From Aeromicrobium endophyticum (lineage in GTDB: Bacteria > Actinomycetota > Actinomycetes > Propionibacteriales > Nocardioidaceae): a DNA stretch of 64,000 nucleotides. The stretch is taken from assembly GCF_003586285.1 (NCBI RefSeq), contig NZ_QUBR01000001.1, forward strand, positions 1,116,001 to 1,180,000, in the 5' to 3' direction. The notes under the pieces are model-generated. The model was not told the DNA's origin and did no database searches. It saw only the letters and a list, made by a program, of their open reading frames with translations. Positions 54,509 through 63,099 of the stretch are shown one piece after another; positions within the stretch are counted from its first letter, which is position 1; each line of letters begins with the position of its first letter. The translations under genes and the position numbers were made by a program.

Positions 54509-55917
54509 CGACGGAGACACACGACGAGCTGTCCGGCGGCCGCTTGAAGCGCGACACCATCGGTGCGTTCGGCCTGACCTTCATGGTCGTGGCCGCCGCA
54601 GCGCCACTCACCGCCATGGCGTCCAACCTGTCCCTCAGCCTCGCGTTCGGTGTCGGCGGCGGGACCGTCGGTCTGCTCATCGTCGTCGCGGCCCTGCTGG
54701 GCATCTTCGCCGTGGCGTACGTGGTGCTGAGCCGCCACGTGACCAACGCCGGCGCCTACTACGCGTTCATCGGGTTCGGCCTCGGCAAGACCGCCGGCGC
54801 CGGAGCGGCTTTCGTCGCCACCGTCGCCTACAACCTCGCTGCCGGAGGGATGATCGCCGCCACCGGTTACTTCGCCGCGGCGACCGTCGAGTCCGAGCTG
54901 GGTCTCGACGCGCCGTGGTACGCGTACGGCGTCGTGGCGCTGGCGCTCACCGCGTACCTGGGCCGTCGAGGGGTCGAGATCACGCAGCGGTTCACGACCG
55001 GCATCTCCTTGCTCCAGTTCGCCGTGATCATCGCGCTCGGGGTCGCCATCCTCTGGCAGCGACCCGGAGGCTGGTCGCTCGGCGTGTTCACGCCGGGCCA
55101 GATGTTCGAGGGCAATGTCGCGATGACCCTCGTCTTCTGCATCTTGTCGTTCGTCGGCTTCGAGGCCACTGCCATCTACGGGGAGGAGGCCAAGGCCGCT
55201 CGGCGCAGCATCAAGGTCGCGACCTACACGTCGCTGGCGCTCCTGGTGGCGGTGTTCGTCTTCTCCACCTGGTCCATCACTGCGGCGTTCCCCGACGTCC
55301 AGGCCGAGGCGGCGAGCGACCCGGGCTCGCTCGTGTTCCGCACGGCAGACACGTATCTCGGCGGATGGTCGGGAGGCGTGCTCTCGACGCTCGTCACGAT
55401 CAGCTTCCTCGCCGCGGGGATCGCGTTCCACAACATGGCGACTCGCTACCACTACGCCCTCGGACGAGCGCGACTGCTGCCGGTGCGGCTCGCGCACACG
55501 CACCCCCACCTGGGGACGCCGTCGGTCGGCAGCGCCGTGCAGATCGGGATCTCCGTCCTGATCCTCGCTCCGTTCGTCATCACGAAGGCCGATCCGATCA
55601 TCAACCTGTTCCCCGCCGTCTCGGGCATCACCAGCCTGTCGCTGACCGCCCTCATGATCGGCTGCTGCGCCAGCATCGTCGTGGCTGCCGTGGCGGGACG
55701 GCTGCCGGAGAGCCGCTGGGCCACGATGGTCGCGCCCGGGGTCGCGGGCGTCAGCCTCGTCGCGATCTGCGGGATCATCATCGCCAACTACCAGGAGGTC
55801 ACCGGCAGCACGGAGCTCGTGATCGCCCTGATGCCCCTGATCCCTGTCGCCGCGGCGATCTACGGAGCCCTCGCCTTCCGGCGGGTCGGCGACGCCGACC
55901 TCGACGCACACCTGTGA
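54505..55917 (+). CDS. APC-family amino acid / polyamine permease
   Basis: A 470-residue permease with 12 membrane segments. LKRDTIGAFGLTFMVVAAAA then PLTAM is the start typical of the ACT/amino-acid transporter group; SFVGFEATAIYGEEAKAARR near 213 is the APC signature; GIAFHNMATRYHYALGRARL near 308 is conserved. Imports amino acids, amines or related nitrogenous compounds. It is coupled to a leader ORF and controlled, by inference, from the TTGGATGCAA site. Confidence 0.9.
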   Translation: MTTETHDELSGGRLKRDTIGAFGLTFMVVAAAAPLTAMASNLSLSLAFGVGGGTVGLLIVVAALLGIFAVAYVVLSRHVTNAGAYYAFIGFGLGKTAGAGAAFVATVAYNLAAGGMIAATGYFAAATVESELGLDAPWYAYGVVALALTAYLGRRGVEITQRFTTGISLLQFAVIIALGVAILWQRPGGWSLGVFTPGQMFEGNVAMTLVFCILSFVGFEATAIYGEEAKAARRSIKVATYTSLALLVAVFVFSTWSITAAFPDVQAEAASDPGSLVFRTADTYLGGWSGGVLSTLVTISFLAAGIAFHNMATRYHYALGRARLLPVRLAHTHPHLGTPSVGSAVQIGISVLILAPFVITKADPIINLFPAVSGITSLSLTALMIGCCASIVVAAVAGRLPESRWATMVAPGVAGVSLVAICGIIIANYQEVTGSTELVIALMPLIPVAAAIYGALAFRRVGDADLDAHL

Positions 55918-55988
55918 GACGGGGTGGGGCGGCACCCGCGTGCCGCCCCACCCACCCTGACCACTTCATCTTCTCGAGGACACCCGCC

Positions 55989-56900
55989 GTGGACCGACAC
56001 CTGGACGAGCTCATGCCGCCCATCCCGTACGAGGACGTGGCCCCTGCAGCGCTGCTGCGTCCGCCCGCGACCTCGGTCGTGCCGGGCGCCGCGAGCCATC
56101 TCGGGCTGATCTACGCGCAGGTGATGGGGTGGCGACCGCTGCGCCTCGACGTCCACCTCCCCACCGCCACCACCACTCGGGCGCCCGCAGTGATCTACGT
56201 CCACGGCGGAAGCTTCATAGGAGGCATCCCCGCCATGGGTCCGTGGACGTCGCTACCGCTCCACGGCATCGCCGTGGTGTCGGTGTCCTACCGACTGACC
56301 GGCGAGGTGTCGTTCCCCGAACCCGTCGAGGACGTCCGCGCAGCAGTGCGCTGGGTGCGGGACCACGCCGACGAGTGGGGCATCGACCCCGGGCGCCTGG
56401 CGCTGTGGGGCAGCTCGGCGGGAGCCCTGCTCTCCGGCATCGCCGCCGTCAGCGACGACCGTCCACTCGGCCGGCGCGTCGGCTCGAGCCAGGCGTCCTC
56501 GCACGTCTCGGCGGCGATCGGCCACTACGGCGTCAGCGACCTGCGCTCCCTGGCGCAGGACGCCATCCCCGGTTCCGAGACCCAGGCCACCGAGCTTGGC
56601 GCGATCATGGACCGATTCGTCGGGTCCTCGACCGTCCCGCCTTCCGTGACCTCCCACCTCGGACTCGCGAAGTCCGTCCCACCCCCGTTCCTCCTGGTGC
56701 ACGGCGATGCGGACCAACGCGTCGGTCCCGGGCAGTCCAGGCGCCTGCACGACGGCCTCGTCGCTGCCGGAGGCACCAGCACCTACCTCGAGATCCCCGG
56801 TGCCGACCACGGAACCCAGGAGTTCTTCCGCGACCCGGTCGTCGGGCGCTGCGTGCAGTTCCTCCGCCAGGCATGGGACGCGCCTACCATGGTCACCTGA
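55989..56900 (+). CDS. Alpha/beta hydrolase (HSL-like esterase)
   Basis: A 303-residue esterase from GTG 55989 (GAGGA upstream). AVIYVHGGSFIGGIPAMG near 66 is the HGG oxyanion motif of the hormone-sensitive-lipase family, RLALWGSSAGALLSGIAA near 139 holds the nucleophile Ser, FLLVHGDADQRV near 240 the Asp, and IPGADHGTQEF near 272 the His. Cytoplasmic. It lies 71 nt after the permease and overlaps the next TetR gene (TGATG), so permease, esterase and regulator may form one operon. Confidence 0.87.
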   Translation: MDRHLDELMPPIPYEDVAPAALLRPPATSVVPGAASHLGLIYAQVMGWRPLRLDVHLPTATTTRAPAVIYVHGGSFIGGIPAMGPWTSLPLHGIAVVSVSYRLTGEVSFPEPVEDVRAAVRWVRDHADEWGIDPGRLALWGSSAGALLSGIAAVSDDRPLGRRVGSSQASSHVSAAIGHYGVSDLRSLAQDAIPGSETQATELGAIMDRFVGSSTVPPSVTSHLGLAKSVPPPFLLVHGDADQRVGPGQSRRLHDGLVAAGGTSTYLEIPGADHGTQEFFRDPVVGRCVQFLRQAWDAPTMVT

Positions 56901-57532
56901 TGAGCGCCGACACCATCGAGCACCTCCAAGCCAGGAGCCGTCGCTCCGCCGAGCAGATCCTCCGGGCGGCCGTGCAGGTCATCACGCGTCAGGGCATCCA
57001 CGACTTCACGATGTCCGCCGTCTCCGACGCCGCCGGCATCTCCATCGGCGGCGTCTACGGCCGCTACCCCAACAAGGAGGCACTCCTGCGGGCCGTCAAG
57101 GACGAGGTGCTGACGGGTCTGGAGACCGACGTGCAGCGACAGCTCGACGCCGCCGACCCCGGTTCGAGAGCCTTGCTCGGCGCCTTCACCCACGTCGTCT
57201 CCAACGCCTTCGCCGAGTCCAGCGGGTTGTACGCCTTCATCTTCATCCACAGCGCCCAGGACGCCGCCATGAAGGCCCGCGGATTCGCGTTCCACCAGCG
57301 CGTCAAGGGACTGCTGCAGGAGCGGCTCCTCGATCACGGCGTCACCGACCAGACCGGGGTGGACGTGGCGTACGACATGATCATGCAGAGCCTGCTGATG
57401 CGGGTCATCTCGATGGGCAACGTGCCGGACGGCGAGGTGCCCTATGCCGGGTTCCCCGACCCCGATCTCTACGCGCGAGAGATCGTGCTCGCTGTCGACG
57501 CCTACGTGGCGCAGCGATCGCGCCCCGCCTGA
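56900..57532 (+). CDS. TetR-family regulator
   Basis: A 210-residue regulator. RSAEQILRAAVQVITRQGIH and AVSDAAGISIGGVYGRYPNK then EALL are the HTH helices. The C-terminal domain is Met- and Phe-rich (YAFIFIHSAQDAAMKARGFA, DMIMQSLLMRVISMGN), suggesting a hydrophobic ligand. Its ATG overlaps the esterase stop, so it is co-transcribed with the permease-esterase unit. Confidence 0.87.
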   Translation: MSADTIEHLQARSRRSAEQILRAAVQVITRQGIHDFTMSAVSDAAGISIGGVYGRYPNKEALLRAVKDEVLTGLETDVQRQLDAADPGSRALLGAFTHVVSNAFAESSGLYAFIFIHSAQDAAMKARGFAFHQRVKGLLQERLLDHGVTDQTGVDVAYDMIMQSLLMRVISMGNVPDGEVPYAGFPDPDLYAREIVLAVDAYVAQRSRPA

Positions 57533-57557
57533 CGCCCGCCTCCTCGCGCCCGGGGAG

Positions 57558-58705
57558 TCACAGGTTGATCATGAGCCCGACGAGACCGTGGAACGTCTCC
57601 TGGAGCGCCTCGTTGAGAGCCGGGTGCGTGTGCACGTTGCGCGAGAGCTCGAACGCCCCGAGGTCCCACTTCTGGGCGAGCGTCAGCTCGGGCAGAAGTG
57701 GGACACGTCCGGACCGATCAGGTGCTCGCCCAGCGGCTCGCCGTGCTCTGCGCCGGCGACGGTCGTGACGAAGCCGGTCGGCTCGCCGAGACCGTGCGCC
57801 TTGCCGTTCGCCGGGAACGGCAACGTGACCGCGGTGACCGATCGCCCTTCCGCCTCGGCCTCGGCCTGCGTCAGGCCGAAGCTGGCCGCCTGCGGTTGCG
57901 TGAAGGTCGCGCGAGGCATCATCCGGTAGTCGCCCAGCTCCATGGTCTGCGCGCCGCCGATCGTCTCGGCCGCGACGACGCCCTGCGCCTCGGCGACGTG
58001 GGCCAGCTGCAGCTTCATCGTCACGTCGACGATCGCGTAGATGTGCGGGACGCTCGTCCGCATCCGGTCGTCGATCGCGATCGCGCCCCGCTCGTCCAGC
58101 TCTACCCCTGCGGACTCCAGGCCGATCCCCTCCACGACGGTCGAGTCCGTGACCGATCACGGCGACCGGACTCGACCGTCGTGGAGGTCAGGATCCCGAT
58201 GCCCAGCTTCTTGGAGGCCTTGGCGATCTCTCGCGAGATCGTCGGGTCCTCGTTCGGCAGCGCACGGTCGAGGTGCTCCACGATCGTGACGTCCACACCG
58301 TAGGCGCGTGCGACGTAGCCGAGCTCCATGCCGATCGCGCCGGCTCCGATGACCAGCATCGAGGATCTGCTCCTCGTACGTGACGACACGGGTGAAGGTC
58401 ACCTGCTCGACCGCTCCGCCGTCGAGTCGGACGTCCATGCTGTTCGGCCCGGTCAGCACACCTCGTTCCTCGATCTCGGTGATGCCGTTCTCCTTCATTA
58501 GGAAGTGGACGCCCTTGACGCGACCCTCGGCCACGGTGCGGCTGCGGCGGTGCGCGACCCAGCAGTCGAAGGTGACGTCGCCGACGATGCCGAAGTCGGC
58601 CGCGTGGTGCCGGTAGGTGCTGGCGATCTCGGCGTTGCGCAGCAGCGCCTTCGACGGGATGCACCCGACGCTGCCGCGATGCCGAGGTTGATCTCCCTCA
58701 TCTGG
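57558..58705 (-). pseudogene. Broken dihydrolipoyl dehydrogenase (E3) gene
   Basis: Pieces of a lipoamide dehydrogenase appear in order but in different frames: EINLGIAA, then SVGCIPSKALLRNAEIAS (redox Cys region), LVIGAGAIGMELGYVARAYG with HLDRALPNEDPTISREIAKA (NAD-binding), then VPHIYAIVDVTMKLQLAHVA, and finally WDLGAFELSRNVHTHPALNE with LVGLMINL. The N-terminal FAD-binding stretch is missing, the active-site CxxxxC motif has lost its first Cys, and about four frame changes occur. An inverted duplication (58130-58186) joins two of the breaks. Not functional. Confidence 0.88.
58130..58186. repeat. 20-bp perfect inverted duplication inside the broken E3 gene
   Basis: CTCCACGACGGTCGAGTCCG (58130-58149) recurs as its exact complement at 58167-58186; the 17-nt spacer is itself palindromic (CCGTGA-CCGA-TCACGG). 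On the coding strand the first part encodes STTVES of the enzyme and the copy replaces about 30-45 codons, a signature of a fold-back template switch. Confidence 0.85.
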
Positions 58706-58994
58706 CACGCGCCTCGGCGTCCTCGGCGAGCACGCCGTCGGGTTCGAGGAGGCGGAGCGGGTCGTTCGCGTACGGGTAGAAGCGCGTGCCGCCGAGCGCC
58801 GGACCCAGCCGCGTGTCGTGGACGGCGATCCGCCGTGAGTCCCGTCCTCTCGTGTGGTGGAGGCGGACGGACTCGTGCGAGTCCAGCACGATCTCCCCGC
58901 CGAGCTCGAAGATGCTGGGGCTGTCGGTCGGCTGCCCGGCGCTGATGATGCCTCCCACGACGATCTGCTCATGTGAACAGGCAACAAGTGACAT
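58698..58994 (-). pseudogene. N-terminal fragment of a leucine/valine (Glu-family) dehydrogenase
   Basis: The open stretch reads MSLVACSHEQIVVGGIISAG at the start, then ESVRLHHTRGRDSRRIAVHD and TRLGPALGGTRFYPYANDPL, the hallmark beginning of leucine and valine dehydrogenases (AIHDTTLGPALGGTR). It is cut off after RLLEPDGVLAEDAEARAR and runs into the broken E3 gene. The catalytic Lys region and NAD domain are absent. A remnant of a branched-chain amino acid degradation operon that once faced the Lrp gene. Confidence 0.8.
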
Positions 58995-59009
58995 GTTTGA
59001 CTCGCTAAC

Positions 59010-59037
59010 ATTGACCGATCACTCAGTTTCGGTCAAT
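59010..59037. promoter_or_regulatory. Lrp-type operator candidate
   Basis: ATTGACCGA (59010-59018) and TCGGTCAAT (59029-59037), perfect 9-bp arms with a 10-nt spacer, 65 bp before the Lrp gene and just upstream of the dehydrogenase remnant. Arrangement and A+T-rich outer bases suit an Lrp/AsnC regulator. Confidence 0.7.
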
Positions 59038-59102
59038 ACTGTGATCCACAACAGGCCTGGACGGTCCGTCCACGGCACCGCGTACGACCCCGAGGTGGCA
59101 CA

Positions 59103-59606
59103 GTGCTCAGGATCGACCGGCTCGACTCGCAGATCCTCGGGCGGCTCACCGACAACGCGCGAGCCGCCGTGGCCGACCTCGCGAGCTCGCTCGGCGTCGC
59201 TCGCAACACCGTCATGTCCCGCATCCGGCGCCTCGAGCAGACCGGCGTGCTGAGCGGCTTCATGCCGTTGGTCGACCTCGAAGCGGTGGGGATCCCCGTG
59301 CAGGCGTTCGTCGCGCTCGAGCTCGACCAGCGCCAGATGGCGGACGTCGTGGCGTCGCTGAGCGAGCTCGCCCACGTGCTCGAGATCAACACCCAGGCCG
59401 GGCGCGAGGACCTGTTGGCCCGTGTCGCCGCGCCCACCCATCGTGAGCTGCAGGAGGTGGTGAACCAGATGATCCAGATCGACGGCGTGCGTCACACCGT
59501 GACCACGATGATCGTCTCCACCCCGCTGCCCTTCCGGACCCAGCCGCTGCTCGACCGGTTGACCGCAGAGGCAGGTTTCGGCCGATCGACGCCGGCAGCG
59601 ACGTGA
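59103..59606 (+). CDS. Lrp/AsnC-family regulator (BkdR-like)
   Basis: A 167-residue protein from GTG 59103. N-terminal HTH: DSQILGRLTDNARAAVADLA then SSLGVARNTVMSRIRRLEQT; the RAM ligand domain follows (VQAFVALELDQRQMADVVAS and LEINTQAGREDLLARVAAPT). It faces the remains of leucine dehydrogenase and E3 genes, the typical target of such regulators, and is intact although its likely target is broken. Overlaps the next gene as GTGA. Confidence 0.9.
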   Translation: MLRIDRLDSQILGRLTDNARAAVADLASSLGVARNTVMSRIRRLEQTGVLSGFMPLVDLEAVGIPVQAFVALELDQRQMADVVASLSELAHVLEINTQAGREDLLARVAAPTHRELQEVVNQMIQIDGVRHTVTTMIVSTPLPFRTQPLLDRLTAEAGFGRSTPAAT

Positions 59607-60538
59607 CCGGGCCGCGGGCCGAGGGACGCACCCAGACCGTCCCGCGCCGGCCGCTCGGTGAGGTCGCGGCGTGGGCGATGACGCCCACGCCCTTCACCTC
59701 CGACGGCTCGAGGGTCGACACCGACTCGCTGGCTCGCTTCGCGAGGCATGCGACCGAGCAGGGATGCACCGGCTTCCTGGCCCTCGGCGTCATCGCCGAG
59801 CCGGCCACGCTCTCGCTGCAAGAGCGCCTCACCTGCCTGGCCACGGTCGCCGACGCGGCACCGTCCAGCCCGGTCGTGGCGACGGTGATGGAGCTCGACA
59901 CCGGGGCTGCCGTGCAGGAGGCCGAGATCCTGACCCGCTCGCTCGGAGCCGGGGTGGCCGGTCTGATGGTGCCGGTGACCGACCCCGACGCCGATGTCCT
60001 GCGCGCCCACCTGCGCGCTGTCCACGACGCGACCGGCTGCCAGGTCGTCGTCCAGGACCTGCCGCGGGCCACGGGCGTGCAGATCGCCGTCGACGACCTC
60101 GCATGTGCGGTCGATGGCCTCGACTTCGTGGCGGGCGTCAAGTGCGAGTCGCCGCCGACGTTCGTCCGCGTCGCCCGGCTTCGCGACCTCACCGGCGTGC
60201 CGTGCATCAGCGGGTTCGGCGGCATCGGGCTCGTCGACGACGTCGTCAGTGGTGCGACGTCCGTCGCCGTGGGCGTCACGCCTGCGGCGACGGTGGTCGC
60301 CGCGCTCGACGCCGCCCGGCTCGGACGACACGCGGAGGCGGCTCGCCTGATCGGAACCCGAGCGGCCCTGATCACCTACGAGACCCAGCCGGGTCAGAGC
60401 ATCGCGATCCGCAAGGAGCACTGGAGGCGAGCGGGCGTGATCGCGCATCGCAGCACCCGCGCGCCGACGCCCGCCTGGACGGACGACCTCGACGACCACT
60501 CGAGGGCCCACGGAGTCGGCGAGCTCACGACGGACTAG
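59603..60538 (+). CDS. Dihydrodipicolinate synthase/N-acetylneuraminate lyase (DapA) superfamily aldolase
   Basis: A 311-residue class I aldolase fold from GTG 59603. AWAMTPTPFTSDGSRVDTDS, GCTGFLALGVIAEPATLSLQ (altered form of the GTTGE motif) and FVAGVKCESPPTFVRV near 175 with the Schiff-base Lys are seen. The Tyr of the catalytic triad (YNxPxRT in DapA) is replaced: VVQDLPRATG. So it is not the lysine-pathway enzyme; it may cleave or form a different 2-oxoacid. Coupled to the Lrp gene by GTGA overlap. Confidence 0.85.
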   Translation: MTGPRAEGRTQTVPRRPLGEVAAWAMTPTPFTSDGSRVDTDSLARFARHATEQGCTGFLALGVIAEPATLSLQERLTCLATVADAAPSSPVVATVMELDTGAAVQEAEILTRSLGAGVAGLMVPVTDPDADVLRAHLRAVHDATGCQVVVQDLPRATGVQIAVDDLACAVDGLDFVAGVKCESPPTFVRVARLRDLTGVPCISGFGGIGLVDDVVSGATSVAVGVTPAATVVAALDAARLGRHAEAARLIGTRAALITYETQPGQSIAIRKEHWRRAGVIAHRSTRAPTPAWTDDLDDHSRAHGVGELTTD

Positions 60539-61244
60539 CTGCGACGACCTGGCCGACCCGTCCCCTGGCGTGGCCCCAGATCGCCACGACGACGGTCAGG
60601 ACTGCCGACGCCGCCATGCCGGCCGACAGGTCGACCCGCAGCAGCAGCGCGCCGGCACACGCCCCTGCGCCGATCAGGACCACGGCGCCCGCCCGCCGGG
60701 CCCACTGCTGTCCGGCCCCACCGGCCAGCCGCGAGTCCGCCGCGAGGCCCGTCAGCGTCGAGGTCACGACCACGGTCGTGACGTCCTTGACCCCGACGGC
60801 TCGCGCTGCGGCCGCCTGCACTCCCATGCCCATGGCGACGATCCCGGTGACGACGAAGCCTGCGGTGCTGCCGGGGGGCGCCTGGCCGACGGCCAGGAAC
60901 GCTCCGCAGCCCGCGAACGCGGTGGCCACCACCAGCAGGAGCCACGTGGTCGTCCCGGACCATCCCGTGCCACTGGTCCGCAGCGCGCGCCCCCCGAGAG
61001 CCGCTCCTGTCAGGAAGGCCAGGAGGGCGATCGACGGACCCACCACCGGGAGGTCCTCCGCTCCACTCACGGCCATCCCGAGGATCACGACGTTGCCGGT
61101 CATGTTCCCCGTGAACACCCGGTCCAGGCCGAGGTACCCCACAGCGTCCGCGACCCCCGTCGAGAACGTCAACAGCAGCATGCAGCCCAGCCGCACCTGC
61201 TCCGGGGTCCAACGGCGCGACCTCACTGCGACGCGCCGACTCAT
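60525..61244 (-). CDS. YoaK/DUF1275 family membrane protein
   Basis: A 239-residue protein with six hydrophobic segments. LLTFSTGVADAVGYLGLDRV then FTGNMTGNVVILGMAV is the DUF1275 signature, and ARAVGVKDVTTVVVTSTLTG is the second conserved block. Function unknown; possibly a transporter. ATG 61244 overlaps the stop of the gamma-glutamyltransferase gene (ATGA), so the two are coupled. It overlaps the convergent DapA-like gene by 14 nt. Confidence 0.87.
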   Translation of the reverse strand: MSRRVAVRSRRWTPEQVRLGCMLLLTFSTGVADAVGYLGLDRVFTGNMTGNVVILGMAVSGAEDLPVVGPSIALLAFLTGAALGGRALRTSGTGWSGTTTWLLLVVATAFAGCGAFLAVGQAPPGSTAGFVVTGIVAMGMGVQAAAARAVGVKDVTTVVVTSTLTGLAADSRLAGGAGQQWARRAGAVVLIGAGACAGALLLRVDLSAGMAASAVLTVVVAIWGHARGRVGQVVAASPS

Positions 61245-63052
61245 CGGCCGGCCGCGTAGCCCTGCGCGCCCCGCGAGTTCGCAGCAGCACCGAGCCGTCC
61301 CGTCCCGGGCTCGCGGGTGACCGTCGAGAGACGACCGAGCGACCACCCGCCCGACACCGTCACGACGTGCCCGCGTGCTCGCAGACCTTCGATCACGTCC
61401 TCGCCGATCCGGTCCTCCACGACCACGCCGCCCGGTGCCCAGGTGCGGGGCCAGAACGAGCCGGTGATCGACGTCGTGTGGAACATCGGAGCGTCGATGG
61501 CCTCCTGCGGGGAGTAGCCGCCCACGAGCACGCGCAGGAGGTAGAGGAGCTGCCACTGGTCCTGCTGGTCGCCGCCGGGCGTGCCGAGAGCCGCGGTGGC
61601 GACGCCGTCGCGATCGAGCAGCATGGTCGGGCTCAACGTCGTCCGCGGGCGGGTGCCAGGCCGCAGGGCGGACGGGCTCGACGGGTCCAACCAGGTCATC
61701 TGCAGCCGGGTGCCGAGCGCGAACCCGAGGCTGGGGACCGCCGGGGACGACTGCAGCCATCCGCCGGACGGGGTGGCCGACACCATGTTGCCCCACCGGT
61801 CGACCACGTCGACGTGGCACGTGTCGCCTCGCGTCTCCCCCGTCGGTCGAACCGTCGGCTCACCGGCACCCACGACGGTCGACGACTCGGCCGCGAGCTC
61901 GAACGGAGGACGGTACGGAACCAGGCCCTCGACGGTCCCGGGTCTGAGCTCGAGCGAGGCCGTGTCGCCGATGAGCCGGGCCCTCTCCGCGGCGTACTGC
62001 GGCGACAGCAGCTGCGCGAGGACGGCCGGGTCGTGCCCGTCGCCGTAGTAGGCGTCCCGGTCGGCCATCGCGAGCTTGAGGGCCTCGATCACGCAGTGCG
62101 CGCCCGTGGCGGTCGATGGATCGACCTGGTCGTCGTCGAGGTGGTCGAGGATCGCGAGCGTCTGGAGCAGCACCGGACCCTGGCCCCAGAACGAGCTCTT
62201 GAGCACCGTCCGCCCGCGGAACGGCAGGGCCACAGGCTCCTCGGTCGTGATCGAGAAGCGGGCGAAGTCCTCGGCGCCGATCACTCCGGCGTGGTCGGTC
62301 CCGCTGGAGTGGCGGTGGGGTGTTCGCACGAAGGACGACACCTCCTCGGCCACGAAGCCCGTCCGCCAGGCCTCGCCGACGGCGGCGACGCGATGCTCCC
62401 GCGTCTGCCCGACCGCGTGCTCGAGCAGTCGCCGCAAGGTCCGCGCGTAGGCGTGGTTCGTCACGACCTGACCGGGTTCGGGTGCGGCGCCGTCCCGCAG
62501 CCACAGGTCGGCCGAGGTGGGCCAGTGGTCGCGGAAGTGAGAGGCCATCGTCGAGATGACGCCACACAACTGCCGGCCGGCCTCGTGGCCGGTCTCGGCG
62601 TAGTGCAGGGCGTACGCGAGCACGTCTGCGACCTCCCACGAGCCGTGCTCCTCCAGCATCCACAGCCAGGCCTCCACCGCCCCCGGGACGGCCGCGGCCA
62701 GTGCCCCGGCACCCGGCACGTGGTCGAGTCCTTGGCCGGCGAAGTGGTCAGCGCTGGCGCCGGCCGGTGCCGGCCCCTGGCCCACCACGACCTCGGGCCG
62801 ACGACTGGCGGGAGCGACGAGGGCCACCATGTCCCCGCCCGCACCGTTCAGGTGCGGCTCCACGATGTGCAGCACGAAGCCAGCCGCGACGGCCGCGTCG
62901 AAGGCGTTTCCCCCGCGCTCCAGCACCGATTGGGCCGCGCCCGTGGCGAGCCAGTGCGTCGATGCCGTCATCCCGAACGAGCCCGTCAAGGTCGGACGGG
63001 TGACCGAGGCCGGCGGAGGGACGAAGCGCGTGGTTGGCGCGATGGGGGTCAT
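61241..63052 (-). CDS. Gamma-glutamyltransferase family protein (Ntn hydrolase)
   Basis: A 603-residue member. Start RPTLTGSFGMTASTHWLATG, ERGGNAFDAAVAAGFVLHIV and EPHLNGAGGDMVALV are family blocks (EPHxxGxGGD). The autocatalytic site is GETRGDTCHVDVVDRWGNMV, with Thr in DTCH as nucleophile in place of the usual TTH; PGTRPRTTLSPTML near 480 is conserved. No signal peptide is seen, unlike most secreted enzymes, and the DUF1275 partner is unusual. Acts by cleavage of gamma-glutamyl bonds or related amides; substrate unknown. Confidence 0.9.
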   Translation of the reverse strand: MTPIAPTTRFVPPPASVTRPTLTGSFGMTASTHWLATGAAQSVLERGGNAFDAAVAAGFVLHIVEPHLNGAGGDMVALVAPASRRPEVVVGQGPAPAGASADHFAGQGLDHVPGAGALAAAVPGAVEAWLWMLEEHGSWEVADVLAYALHYAETGHEAGRQLCGVISTMASHFRDHWPTSADLWLRDGAAPEPGQVVTNHAYARTLRRLLEHAVGQTREHRVAAVGEAWRTGFVAEEVSSFVRTPHRHSSGTDHAGVIGAEDFARFSITTEEPVALPFRGRTVLKSSFWGQGPVLLQTLAILDHLDDDQVDPSTATGAHCVIEALKLAMADRDAYYGDGHDPAVLAQLLSPQYAAERARLIGDTASLELRPGTVEGLVPYRPPFELAAESSTVVGAGEPTVRPTGETRGDTCHVDVVDRWGNMVSATPSGGWLQSSPAVPSLGFALGTRLQMTWLDPSSPSALRPGTRPRTTLSPTMLLDRDGVATAALGTPGGDQQDQWQLLYLLRVLVGGYSPQEAIDAPMFHTTSITGSFWPRTWAPGGVVVEDRIGEDVIEGLRARGHVVTVSGGWSLGRLSTVTREPGTGRLGAAANSRGAQGYAAGR

Positions 63053-63076
63053 GACCCGTCAGTATGCAAAACATCT

Positions 63077-63092
63077 AAATTGGATGCAACTC
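63077..63092. promoter_or_regulatory. TTGGATGCAA site upstream of the gamma-glutamyltransferase gene
   Basis: AAATTGGATGCAACTC, one base from the sites at 52562 and 54366. It lies between the gntR stop (63100) and the transferase start (63052), so it can control the transferase separately from gntR. Confidence 0.65.
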
Positions 63093-63099
63093 TGTCGCG

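Noticed and set aside
57558..59011. Insertion sequence or phage as the cause of the broken genes
   Set aside because: No transposase, integrase, terminal repeats or target duplications; damage consists of deletions, frame changes and a fold-back duplication.
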